64,000 nt of DNA from Pseudomonas sp. Marseille-Q3773 (GTDB lineage: Bacteria; Pseudomonadota; Gammaproteobacteria; Pseudomonadales; Pseudomonadaceae), in the NCBI RefSeq assembly GCF_916618955.1, contig NZ_OU745390.1, forward strand, positions 3,286,001 to 3,350,000. The letters run 5' to 3'. Position numbers and translations under genes: made by a program. Below are positions 27,778-35,730 of this stretch, piece by piece; positions within the stretch are counted from its first letter, which is position 1, and every line of letters starts with the position of its first letter. A model generated the notes under the pieces. The model had not been told where the DNA came from. It was given only the letters and a program-made list of their open reading frames with translations, and ran no database searches.

Positions 27778-29289
27778 TCAGTTCAGATCATGGCCAAAGT
27801 TGCCGCCGCTGACGCCCAGGCTGACGGGCACCGAACGGCCGGGCTCGCTGCCTTTGGTCTTGCCGAGCAGGTAGAAGTCGAGGTCACTGGGTTCGACGAA
27901 TTTTTCGGTAGGCAGGCGCACCGCCCTGGCATCCACAGGTTTGGCCAGGTGTGGTGTCACCAGGATCACCAGTTCGGTTTCGCCGTTGATGAACGACTGG
28001 CTGCGGAACAGGTGCCCGAGCACGGGTATATCCCCCAGCCCCGGGAAGCGGCTGACAAAGTCGCGGGTGTTTTCGCTGATCAGACCGGCGATGGCGATCG
28101 TCTGGCCATTGCCCAGTTCGACCGTGGATTCGGCGCTGCGCTTGGTCAGCGACGGAATCACCTGCGCCACACCGTCGCCCAGGATGCTGCTGAGGCCCGT
28201 GTCGAGCACCAGCGAATTGACGTTGGAAAGCTCGCTCACAGAGACATTCAGGTTAAGGTTGATGCGCCCGGAATCGAGCACCACCGGCATGAACTTCACC
28301 CCCACCCCGAATTCCTTGTATTCGACGGTGATGCCATCGTCCTCGGTGATCGGTACCGGGAATTCACCACCGGAAATGAACTCTGCCTGTTGCCCGCTCA
28401 GGGTGGTGAGGGTGGGTTCGGCCAGCACCTTGGCCGAACCGTTGTCCTTGGACGCCTCCAGAACCACGTTGAACAAAAAGTCGTCGGACAGGAACTGGGC
28501 GAACAGGCCCTTGCCGCCACCGATCAGCGAACCGGGCGAAAGGATCGAGCCGCCGCCCGGCGTCAGGCCCAGCCCCTGCCCATTGTTGAAGCCGCCACCG
28601 CTCCAGTTGCCGCCAGAGCCAAGGGCATTGAAGCGCACGTTGAGGTTCTTGATCAGGCTGCGCTGCATCTCGGCCACCTTGACCTCCAGCATCACCTGCT
28701 GGCTGCCGCCGACGCTGAGCAGGTTGATCACCTCCAGCGACTGGGCCGGTGCCGCTGCGGCAGCCTCGCCCTTGCCTTGCACCACGCTCGAGGTCTGCGC
28801 GGCATAGGTCTTGGCCACCTTCATCGCCGTGTCCATGGCCGCAGCGCTACGCACCTGGCCACGCAGCACCAGCGCGCCCTGGGCGCTGAACACTTCGATG
28901 TTCTCCGCGGGCAGCAACTGGTGCAGTTTGGTCTTGAGCCCGGTGAGGTCGTGCACGACTTCCACGTCGAAAGTCTCGATCAAGCGGTTGCTGGCGTCCC
29001 ACAGCAGCACATTGGTCGTGCCCAGGGAACGCCCGAGCAGGTAGAGCTGGGTCGGGCTGGTAATCAGGATATCGGCGATTTCAGGGTTGCCGACCGAGAT
29101 TTTCCTGACCGCTTTACGACTGCTGATCGTACGCGACTTGAAGATCGGTACCTGAATCGCATTGCCATTGGCCGCTGGCAGGGAACTGTACTCAGACCCC
29201 AGGCCTTCCGCCTGGGTAGCGCCCGCGAACAGCAGCTGCATACCCAGCCCGCACAACAGGTACAGCCCTACTCTCTGCCAAGTGTTCAT
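27778..29289 (-). CDS. rcpA: Tad outer-membrane secretin RcpA (CpaC)
   Basis: A 503-residue secretin. A signal peptide (cut near TQA|EGLG) is followed by the N-terminal pilus/secretin domain (residues 45-120, DILITSPTQLYLLGRSLGTTNVLLWD) and a BON-like part (GALVLRGQVRS). The C-terminal secretin core (about 245-445) includes VLAEPTLTTLSGQQAEFISGGEFPVP and LGDIPVLGHLFRS. It forms the channel through which the Flp fibre leaves. The ATG has an AAGGAG ribosome site, and a 61-bp gap separates it from rcpC. Confidence 0.95.
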   Translation of the reverse strand: MNTWQRVGLYLLCGLGMQLLFAGATQAEGLGSEYSSLPAANGNAIQVPIFKSRTISSRKAVRKISVGNPEIADILITSPTQLYLLGRSLGTTNVLLWDASNRLIETFDVEVVHDLTGLKTKLHQLLPAENIEVFSAQGALVLRGQVRSAAAMDTAMKVAKTYAAQTSSVVQGKGEAAAAAPAQSLEVINLLSVGGSQQVMLEVKVAEMQRSLIKNLNVRFNALGSGGNWSGGGFNNGQGLGLTPGGGSILSPGSLIGGGKGLFAQFLSDDFLFNVVLEASKDNGSAKVLAEPTLTTLSGQQAEFISGGEFPVPITEDDGITVEYKEFGVGVKFMPVVLDSGRINLNLNVSVSELSNVNSLVLDTGLSSILGDGVAQVIPSLTKRSAESTVELGNGQTIAIAGLISENTRDFVSRFPGLGDIPVLGHLFRSQSFINGETELVILVTPHLAKPVDARAVRLPTEKFVEPSDLDFYLLGKTKGSEPGRSVPVSLGVSGGNFGHDLN

Positions 29290-29350
29290 TCACGACTCCT
29301 TGCGAGGTGATCTTGTTCTCACCGGGGTCAGCCATCGGACGCCAGCTGCG

Positions 29351-30163
29351 TTAAAACCGTGTTTTCGCAATCTCGATTTCAGTTCCGCGGATGATCGTGA
29401 CCGCACCACCGACCGTGCTGCGGCTGACCACCGGTTTCGGCTGCGGGCTGGCCACTGGCGGAGCGGGCTTGGCCGGCTCGGCAGCGGCAATGGCTGGAGC
29501 GGGTTTCTGTGCATCCAGCGGGTTACGCAGGGCCAGTTGCAGTTTCCCTTCGGATTGCGCCTTGACCAGGACCTCGGCTTCCTTGGCCGACATTTCCAGG
29601 GTGACGGCACGTACCACCACCGGTTGTGTCTTGTCAGTCCCCGCCGTCTGGTCCACGGCCAACACCCGCAGGTTCTGCAGGATGGTCTGGGACTCGGCCT
29701 GGTTACTGCTGCCATTGCTCTGCCGGGTCGCCAGCACATCGACCCGGTTACCCGGAAGAAGGAACCCGCCTACCCCGACCACATCGTCCACACGTACCGA
29801 AACGGCCCGTTTGTCAGGGGCGATCAGCGACGCCAGGGTACTGCCTCCCAGGTGCTCGGCAACCCGTGCACTGCGCAGCACATCACCGCGCAGCAGGGCG
29901 AAGGTAGCGATCTTGCCTTGCACCTTTTCACTGCTGTCGAAGGCGTCGTCGGGCACGGTATCCTTGGGCATGCGCACCAGGGTGACCTGCTGGGCCTCGA
30001 TCATCTGCCCGAACGGGATCTCCACTGCAGCGACCACCACGTTCTTCATATTGTCATCGGGGGTACCCTTGAGCCGCCCGTTCAGCCAGTTGTTGGCCAT
30101 CCAGGCGGCGCCAAGCCCCAAGGTCAGGGAAACGGCAACCAGGGTCAGCGTACGGGCGCTCAT
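29351..30163 (-). CDS. rcpC: Tad pilus assembly protein RcpC (CpaB)
   Basis: A 270-residue protein with an N-terminal membrane helix (residues 4-22), a SAF domain (about 45-110, EIPFGQMIEAQQVTLVRMPKD) and an RcpC/CpaB domain (DKRAVSVRVDDVVGVGGFLLPGNRVDVLAT). A Pro/Ala-rich stretch precedes the C-terminus. RcpC supports the secretin in the periplasm and is standard in Flp loci. Confidence 0.92.
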   Translation of the reverse strand: MSARTLTLVAVSLTLGLGAAWMANNWLNGRLKGTPDDNMKNVVVAAVEIPFGQMIEAQQVTLVRMPKDTVPDDAFDSSEKVQGKIATFALLRGDVLRSARVAEHLGGSTLASLIAPDKRAVSVRVDDVVGVGGFLLPGNRVDVLATRQSNGSSNQAESQTILQNLRVLAVDQTAGTDKTQPVVVRAVTLEMSAKEAEVLVKAQSEGKLQLALRNPLDAQKPAPAIAAAEPAKPAPPVASPQPKPVVSRSTVGGAVTIIRGTEIEIAKTRF

Positions 30164-30175
30164 GTGTGCATCTCC

Positions 30176-31510
30176 TTAGCCAAGGAAGTTGATCTGGACG
30201 AAGTAGCTTTGCCAGGCCCATTTCAGTTCCTGCACCGACACTGGCCCCTCGCCGCCCAGATAACGCTGGCGATCGAGCGCCATGCTCAGCAGGTCGCGCG
30301 GGTGGCAGGGCACCAGCGGCACGCCTTCGGCCTCGTACAGTGCCTGTAGCGCGTAGCGCAACAGCGCCGGGTCGTAAGCCAGCCCCAGGCGTTCGCACTC
30401 CTGGCGCCAGATGCGCTCGTACTCATCGACTTTCAGGTAGCTGAACTGCAGCTTGTAGCCAATGCGCCGCAGGAAGGCCTCGTCGGCCAGTTCCAGCGGG
30501 TTGAGGTTGGTGGAGAACACCAGCACCAGATCGAACGGCAGCTCGCAATGGCGCCCGCCGCCCAGGTTGAGGAAGTCGCGCTTCTCTTCCATCGGCACGA
30601 TCCAGCGGTTGAACAGTTCGGCCGGAGCCATGCGCTGGCGGCCCATGTCGTCGATGATGAACAGGCCATTGCTGGCCTTGAGCTGCAGGGAAGCCTGGTA
30701 CTGGCGGCTACTGGAGTCGAAACGGACATCCAGTTGCTCCATGCCCAGCTCGCCACCGGTGATGACCACCGGGCGCTTGCAACGCACCAGCCGGCGGTCG
30801 ATGCCTTCGTTGAGCAACAGGCTGTTCTGTTGGCCCTCTTCCTCCAGGAGCTGGTGTACCTGAGGGTCAAAGACTTCGATAACCGACTCGTTGATCTCGA
30901 TTGCGCGGGGGACCCAGATGGACTCCTCGAACAGCCGGATCAGGCGGCTGCTGACGTAGGTCTTGCCGGTGCCCGCCGGGCCGTAGATCATGATGGCGCG
31001 CCCGGAATTCAGGGCAACGCCGAGTTGATCGAGCATACCTTCGGGAAGCACTACTCCCGCGAAGGCGGTTTGCATGTTCTGGGTGTTGATGCAGCCATGG
31101 TGGATGGTCTGCAGCTTGAGCAGTTCCCGATAGGCACTTACCGGGAAGGGCGCAGCGCCTATATAGCCGCTGCGCGACAGTGCGTCACGGGCACTGCTGC
31201 GGCCACGTTCGGTCAGGCCGTAGCGCAGCGCCTGCCCGCCCGCTTGCACACCGACCTGGCCCAGCACCTCGACGCGGCCGTCCTTGCGCAGGAACGCCAG
31301 CACTTCTTCCACTACCGCACCGGTCAGTGCCAGGCGCTCCACCAGACGTGACAGGTCCAGCGTGCCGGCGTCATGCAGATGCTTGCACAGCAAATCACCG
31401 AGAAAGCTTTCGCCCAGGCCGGTTTCGTGAACCGTACGTGGCTGAGGTGCCAGGCTTTGCACTGCTTCCTTGGCACAGGCGCAGGCACCACTGTCTCTGA
31501 GTGCGTACAT
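30176..31510 (-). CDS. AAA-type ATPase embedded in the Tad operon
   Basis: A 444-residue cytoplasmic ATPase between rcpC and tadV. The N-terminal ~100 residues look like a winged-helix module, with a CAC pair at residues 10-12. The AAA core follows: Walker A GPAGTGKT (177-184), Walker B LFIIDD (283-288), sensor-like VFSTNLNPLE, and FLRRIGYKLQF as a possible arginine finger. It is not TadA and not one of the core Tad proteins defined in Aggregatibacter. Tight spacing and a GGGAGG ribosome site show it belongs to the operon. The role (remodelling, regulation, piloting) is unknown. Confidence 0.78.
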   Translation of the reverse strand: MYALRDSGACACAKEAVQSLAPQPRTVHETGLGESFLGDLLCKHLHDAGTLDLSRLVERLALTGAVVEEVLAFLRKDGRVEVLGQVGVQAGGQALRYGLTERGRSSARDALSRSGYIGAAPFPVSAYRELLKLQTIHHGCINTQNMQTAFAGVVLPEGMLDQLGVALNSGRAIMIYGPAGTGKTYVSSRLIRLFEESIWVPRAIEINESVIEVFDPQVHQLLEEEGQQNSLLLNEGIDRRLVRCKRPVVITGGELGMEQLDVRFDSSSRQYQASLQLKASNGLFIIDDMGRQRMAPAELFNRWIVPMEEKRDFLNLGGGRHCELPFDLVLVFSTNLNPLELADEAFLRRIGYKLQFSYLKVDEYERIWRQECERLGLAYDPALLRYALQALYEAEGVPLVPCHPRDLLSMALDRQRYLGGEGPVSVQELKWAWQSYFVQINFLG

Positions 31511-31525
31511 CGTTAGCCTCCCAGG

Positions 31526-32044
31526 CTATTGGCCGAGCGGTTGCCAAAAAAGGCTGACAAGGGTGCCGGACAGGATTGCAACTGAATAAGGAAACGGCTT
31601 GCCCGCCACTTCATCCGCCACCGGCGCAAAATAGGCCTGGGCCGTCAACATCAACCAGTAGCGTTGCAAGGTCTGTTTCAACTGTCCGCGAATGAACACT
31701 ATCGACATCCCACATATACCGCCGGCAATCAGGCTAAGAAGTGCAGCCGAAAGTGCTTGATGCGGTGTAAGAAAGGCACTGACCATGGCCATCAACTTAA
31801 CGTCGCCGGCGGCCATGCCCCCCAGCGCGTACATCGGGATAAACACTGCAAAGCCAATGAACATAGCCAGCACGCCAGCACCCAGCCCGACAACTTCCCC
31901 CGCGTGAACCTGGCCCGCCAAGCCCAACCCAACCCCCAGCAGGATCAACAAGTTGGGAATGCGATGGCGGCGAAGATCACCCACCACCGCAATGCCCAAC
32001 AGCCCTAGCAGCACGACAATGGCGAACAGAGACTCTGCTGACAT
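31526..32044 (-). CDS. tadV: Flp prepilin peptidase TadV
   Basis: A 172-residue A24 aspartic peptidase with about six helices. Both catalytic Asp motifs are present: GDLRRHRIPN near residue 23 and AAGDVKLM near residue 78. The short length without the N-methylation domain fits TadV/CpaA. It processes Flp prepilin and probably the TadE/F pseudopilins. It is the second gene of the operon, after flp. Confidence 0.92.
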   Translation of the reverse strand: MSAESLFAIVVLLGLLGIAVVGDLRRHRIPNLLILLGVGLGLAGQVHAGEVVGLGAGVLAMFIGFAVFIPMYALGGMAAGDVKLMAMVSAFLTPHQALSAALLSLIAGGICGMSIVFIRGQLKQTLQRYWLMLTAQAYFAPVADEVAGKPFPYSVAILSGTLVSLFWQPLGQ

Positions 32045-32080
32045 TGCTGCATCCCCCCTGGGGCCTGGTCATGACGCAGT

Positions 32081-32275
32081 TCAAGGTGCAGCAGTACCGC
32101 CGAGGGCGGTAATCAGCCCGTTGATCTTTACCTTGGCTGCGGCGCCCAGGTTGGTGAAAGCAGTCACCAGGACGAGTGCAATCAACCCACCGGCTACCGC
32201 ATATTCGACGACGGTCAGGCCATCTTCATCTCTGACAAACTTCGTGACCGAAGCCTTGATTGTTTTAAGCGTCAT
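32081..32275 (-). CDS. flp: Flp major pilin
   Basis: A 64-residue prepilin (MTLKTIKASVTKFVRDEDG|LTVVEYAVAGGLI...). The Flp signature, G before a leucine with E-Y at +5/+6, is intact, and one long hydrophobic helix follows. A GTG three codons upstream could also start the protein, but the ATG at 32275 sits eight bases after GAGG. It is the first gene of the tad operon and the subunit of the adhesive bundle-forming fibre. Confidence 0.93.
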   Translation of the reverse strand: MTLKTIKASVTKFVRDEDGLTVVEYAVAGGLIALVLVTAFTNLGAAAKVKINGLITALGGTAAP

Positions 32276-32719
32276 TTCGCTCACCTCGCTAAGGACAATG
32301 TTCTTCTTCCCGGGCAGTGGTGGTTTGCACTACCTGTTGGGAATCCTAGTCAGCGGGTTGTAGTAGTCGTTAGGAGTTTTTTGCGAATCGCTAGGACTTT
32401 TTTGCGGCTTTTTGCCATCACCGGAAAACAATGCAAGGCCGATGCAAACAAGCGGCGCAAGTCTGTGCGAGACGCGTTTTCGTATGCACTTGCTGGCGAT
32501 TCCGAATAAACATCCGACAATCTCCATAGCTGCCGACAAACGGTTGCCCTGGCCATATACCCAAAACCGGGCGAAGAGCGTCTGGTATCAGTGCTTTAGC
32601 CGAGGTATAGAACTCGAAAAGAAAAATTGAACTAGCCTGATAACCAATCATTCGGCAGGCCGATAGTCTTTTGCCGATACTGCAACCCGTAGGGACACCC
32701 GCCAGGAGCAGGTTAAGTC
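32276..32719. other. AT-rich regulatory region between flp and the divergent regulator
   Basis: This 444-bp stretch has no convincing gene; the short readings here lack ribosome sites. It carries the tandem repeats at 32371-32406, a TAGGAT (minus strand, 32348-32343) that could be the flp -10, and several T-runs. It is visibly richer in A and T than its flanks. Confidence 0.7.
32371..32406 (-). promoter_or_regulatory. Tandem 15-bp direct repeats upstream of flp
   Basis: TAGGAGTTTTTTGCG (32371-32385) and TAGGACTTTTTTGCG (32392-32406) differ by one base and start exactly 21 bp apart. On the minus strand they lie just upstream of the region where the -35 of the putative flp promoter would fall (-10 TAGGAT at 32348-32343). 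AraC-type activators typically bind direct half-sites 21 bp apart next to the -35, and an AraC-type gene is encoded divergently at 32720. Confidence 0.65.
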
Positions 32720-33601
32720 ATGATGTCTAACTTGGGCAGAAAGCCGCTGTTGTTGTGGTTCGATCTGACCCGGGATCGGTCCACCGAAGCGTTGATGGCG
32801 CAATTCACCCATGTCTGCGATTGCAAGCTGGCAAAAACCGTCGCGCATGCCGAGCGCCAGCAGGCAGACATGATCTGCATGCATTTCGATCGTCCCGACA
32901 CCCTCAACCTCAACCTGCTGCTGGAAGTGAAGCGCAACTCACCTTCCGTGCCGATCACCATGTTCACGGTGCAGCATTCCGAAGAACTGGCGGTGTGGGC
33001 CATGCGTTCGCGGGTGTGGGAGTACCTGGTCCTGCCGCTGACCAGCAGCGAGATGAGCCGCTACCTCGATGTCCTCAAGCAGCTTTGCGAGGTTCGTCGC
33101 GTTGCCAACCGTCAGGCCAATGAAAAGCACATCGATCACCTGCCGTCCCTGCCAGACAGCATTCGCCTGACCAACGAACACCACAAGCACCGGGCGCTCG
33201 GCAAGGTCATGCCTTACATCGACCAGCATTTTCGCGAATGTATAGACCAGAAGGACCTCGCCCAGCGCTGCGGCATGACCACGGCGCGCTTCAGTCGCCT
33301 GTTCAAGGAGGTCAATGGTCTTGGTTTCATGGATTACATCCTGAGCAAGCGCATGAGCCTGGCCATGGACCTGCTGGCCAACAGTCAGATGCCAATTACC
33401 AGCATCGGTTATGAGGCCGGCTTCAAGGACCCGTCCTACTTCGCCCGCGCCTTCAAGCAGTTCACCAACTGCACGCCCAGCGAGTACCGCCAGGCCAGTC
33501 AGCGCGGCGAGGTGGCCAACGAAGCCGATCCGCTGCAGAGTGCACTTGCGCGGGAATCGGACAGCGCATTACCCAATGCGCCGTTTCACAAGAGCCGCTG
33601 A
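32720..33601 (+). CDS. AraC-family regulator with degenerate receiver domain
   Basis: A 293-residue protein. Residues about 8-125 have the length and pattern of a CheY-like receiver (PLLLWFDL, ADMICMHF, PITMFTVQ, WEYLVLPL). However, His stands about where the phospho-acceptor Asp should be, and the conserved Lys of KP is Leu, so phosphorylation is unlikely. The C-terminal AraC/XylS double helix-turn-helix (about 165-265) is well preserved (DLAQRCGMTTARFSRLFKEV; IGYEAGFKDPSYFARAFKQFTNCTPSEYR). It is divergent from flp and is the likely activator of the tad operon. Confidence 0.82.
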   Translation: MMSNLGRKPLLLWFDLTRDRSTEALMAQFTHVCDCKLAKTVAHAERQQADMICMHFDRPDTLNLNLLLEVKRNSPSVPITMFTVQHSEELAVWAMRSRVWEYLVLPLTSSEMSRYLDVLKQLCEVRRVANRQANEKHIDHLPSLPDSIRLTNEHHKHRALGKVMPYIDQHFRECIDQKDLAQRCGMTTARFSRLFKEVNGLGFMDYILSKRMSLAMDLLANSQMPITSIGYEAGFKDPSYFARAFKQFTNCTPSEYRQASQRGEVANEADPLQSALARESDSALPNAPFHKSR

Positions 33602-33603
33602 CT

Positions 33604-34824
33604 TCATGCGCCAGAAAGCAGCCCGTCCGCCCGCAGCAACGTTTCCAGGCAATGCTCCTGCACACCATAGAATGCCTTGAGCTGGCCGATCTTCTCCAGC
33701 AATGCCGTGCTGTCCGCCACCTGCCGGCGCTTCACCGCAAGAATCATCTTGTTCTTGTTGGTGTGCTCCAGCGAGATGAACTCGAACACCTTGGTTTCAT
33801 AGCCGCAGGCTTCCAGGTACAGCGCGCGCAGGCTGTCGGTCAGCATTTCGGCCTGCTGGCCCAGGTGCAGGCCGTACTGCAACATCGGCTGCAATAACCC
33901 CGGGCTGTGCAGCTGCGGGCGGATCTGCTTGTGGCAGCACGGCGAGCACATGATGATCGCGGCGTTGCAGCGGATGCCGGTGTGGATGGCGTAGTCGGTG
34001 GCAATGTCGCAGGCATGCAGGGCGATCATCACGTCGATGGCCTCCGGCACCACGCTGCGGACATCGCCACACTGGAACTCCAGGCCGGGGTGTTCCAGGC
34101 GCGAGGCGGCGGCATTGCACAGCTCGACCATGTCCTGGCGCAGTTCAACGCCGGTCACCTGGGCCTCGCGGCCCAGGTTGTTGCGCAGGTAATCGTGCAT
34201 GGCGAAGGTCAGGTAGCCTTTGCCCGAGCCGAAATCGGCCACCCGCAGCGCCTGCTCCGCGGCCACCGGCGCGCTGGCCAGGGCATGGTCGAAGACCTCG
34301 ATGAACTTGTTGATCTGCTTCCACTTGCGCGACATGGACGGAATCAGCGCGCCTTGCCCGTCGGTCACGCCCAGGTCACGCAGGAATGGCCGCGACAGCT
34401 CCAGGTAGCGCTTCTTCTCGCGGTCATGGCCGCTGCTGGCCGCCTCGCGCGGCGCCTGCGCGCCGTGGCGCTGGAGCATGGGTTTGCCCTTCTTGCTGAA
34501 GGTCAGCTGCACTTCGCCATCGCCGTCGAACAGGTGGGCGTTGCGGAAGCTGCCCGGCAGCAGTTCGGCAACCAGTGCCTGGGCCTGCTCCAGCGCCAGG
34601 TTACGGGTGATGTCGCGGGTCTGGTGCCGATAGACCAGCGACAGGCACGCCTGGCCCTTGACCTGCAGCGGCTTGGCAATGATCCGTTGCAGGGTCTGGT
34701 CGGTACCGACATGCCGCGCCAGCACCAGTTTGACCAGGGTATTGCCCTGCAGGGCAGTGTTCAGCAGGTCGAGAAACTGGGCGCGGGCATCCGGCGCGGA
34801 GGGGGCGGAAGGACTGGCGGACAT
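33604..34824 (-). CDS. Class I SAM-dependent methyltransferase
   Basis: A 406-residue protein. An N-terminal ~150-residue domain precedes a Rossmann methyltransferase with motif I DFGSGKGYLTFAMHDYL (near residue 200) and ALHACDIATDYA. A SPCCHKQIR motif typical of the Methyltransf_32/GSTCD-like group follows. The substrate is unknown; related proteins are often annotated as RNA or protein methyltransferases. It is convergent with the AraC-type regulator, with the stop codons two bases apart. Confidence 0.82.
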   Translation of the reverse strand: MSASPSAPSAPDARAQFLDLLNTALQGNTLVKLVLARHVGTDQTLQRIIAKPLQVKGQACLSLVYRHQTRDITRNLALEQAQALVAELLPGSFRNAHLFDGDGEVQLTFSKKGKPMLQRHGAQAPREAASSGHDREKKRYLELSRPFLRDLGVTDGQGALIPSMSRKWKQINKFIEVFDHALASAPVAAEQALRVADFGSGKGYLTFAMHDYLRNNLGREAQVTGVELRQDMVELCNAAASRLEHPGLEFQCGDVRSVVPEAIDVMIALHACDIATDYAIHTGIRCNAAIIMCSPCCHKQIRPQLHSPGLLQPMLQYGLHLGQQAEMLTDSLRALYLEACGYETKVFEFISLEHTNKNKMILAVKRRQVADSTALLEKIGQLKAFYGVQEHCLETLLRADGLLSGA

Positions 34825-34926
34825 GGGGAAGCGGTGCCTCGGATAGCGGGAAGCGCAGGGCGCAATGCGCGCATTCTACAGGGTGGTACCGATCCTGTGG
34901 GAACACGGTCTGGCGGCGAGTCCCCA

Positions 34927-35544
34927 TCAGTCGAGAATCACCAGACGATTAGGCAGCTCATTGCGTGCATGGGTCGGCGGCACATGTTCGCTGAGGAGTT
35001 CGCCGCATGCGTCGATGCACTCGACAAAGCCCTGCAAAGTCCGACCCTGGCGCACCTGCTCGGCAAGCCGGGCGACGATTACCGCGCGGGCCTTGGCATC
35101 CAGGCAGTGCTCGATACCGCGGTCGACCAGAATCTCGACATGCCGCTCCGCCTCGCAGACGAAGATCAGCACCCCCGTCGCTCCTGCCGTGCGCTGCAGG
35201 TTCTGTTCGCGAAACGGCTGCCGGGCCAGGCGCGACGCGCGCCAGCGGCGCAGCGCGCGGGGGATCAGCCAACCGCCCAGGCGCGGGTTACGCAGCAACA
35301 GGCACAAGCCGACGAACAGCACCACATTCGCCACCAGCAGGCCGCGCCCTCCGGGCCAGCCCAGCAGCCAGTGCAGCAGGCCCGGCACGACCAGCGCCAG
35401 CAGCGCAGCCCAGAACAGCGGCCAATAGGCGTAATCGTCGGCACGCCGGGCCAGCACCGTCACCAGTTCGGCATCGGTGCGCCGCTCGGCACGGGCAATG
35501 GCTTCGGCAACCAGCCGCTGATGGTATTCGTCAAGGGGTGTCAT
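34927..35544 (-). CDS. TPM-domain membrane protein
   Basis: A 205-residue protein. A short TPM-like opening (AIARAERRTDAELVTVLARRADDYAYWP) is followed by two membrane helices (about 40-85) and a soluble C-terminal part of the TPM family (TGVLIFVCEAERHVEILVDRGIE). Such proteins occur with LemA-type membrane proteins, and the domain has been linked to photosystem II repair in plants; the bacterial role is unknown. The frame stays open far upstream, antisense to the glucosidase gene, but the ATG at 35544 gives the family length. Confidence 0.8.
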   Translation of the reverse strand: MTPLDEYHQRLVAEAIARAERRTDAELVTVLARRADDYAYWPLFWAALLALVVPGLLHWLLGWPGGRGLLVANVVLFVGLCLLLRNPRLGGWLIPRALRRWRASRLARQPFREQNLQRTAGATGVLIFVCEAERHVEILVDRGIEHCLDAKARAVIVARLAEQVRQGRTLQGFVECIDACGELLSEHVPPTHARNELPNRLVILD

Positions 35545-35730
35545 GCCGTCGGTCTCTTGAGCATTCTTATAGTTGTTTTCCCGGCATTCGGGGCTTCGTC
35601 CGCTGGCGACAGATTCAGGCATAATCCGCCGCAGGAAAAAATGCCTGCGAATCGTACAACAATAGCCGCCTGAAAACCTCGGCCGCGCGCGTATCACTGT
35701 CGATACGGCAGAGGCCCCAAAACGGAATTG

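Noticed and set aside
32330..32651. Short frames in the flp-regulator intergenic region
   Set aside because: They overlap the tandem repeats and promoter, lack ribosome sites and have no protein-like pattern.
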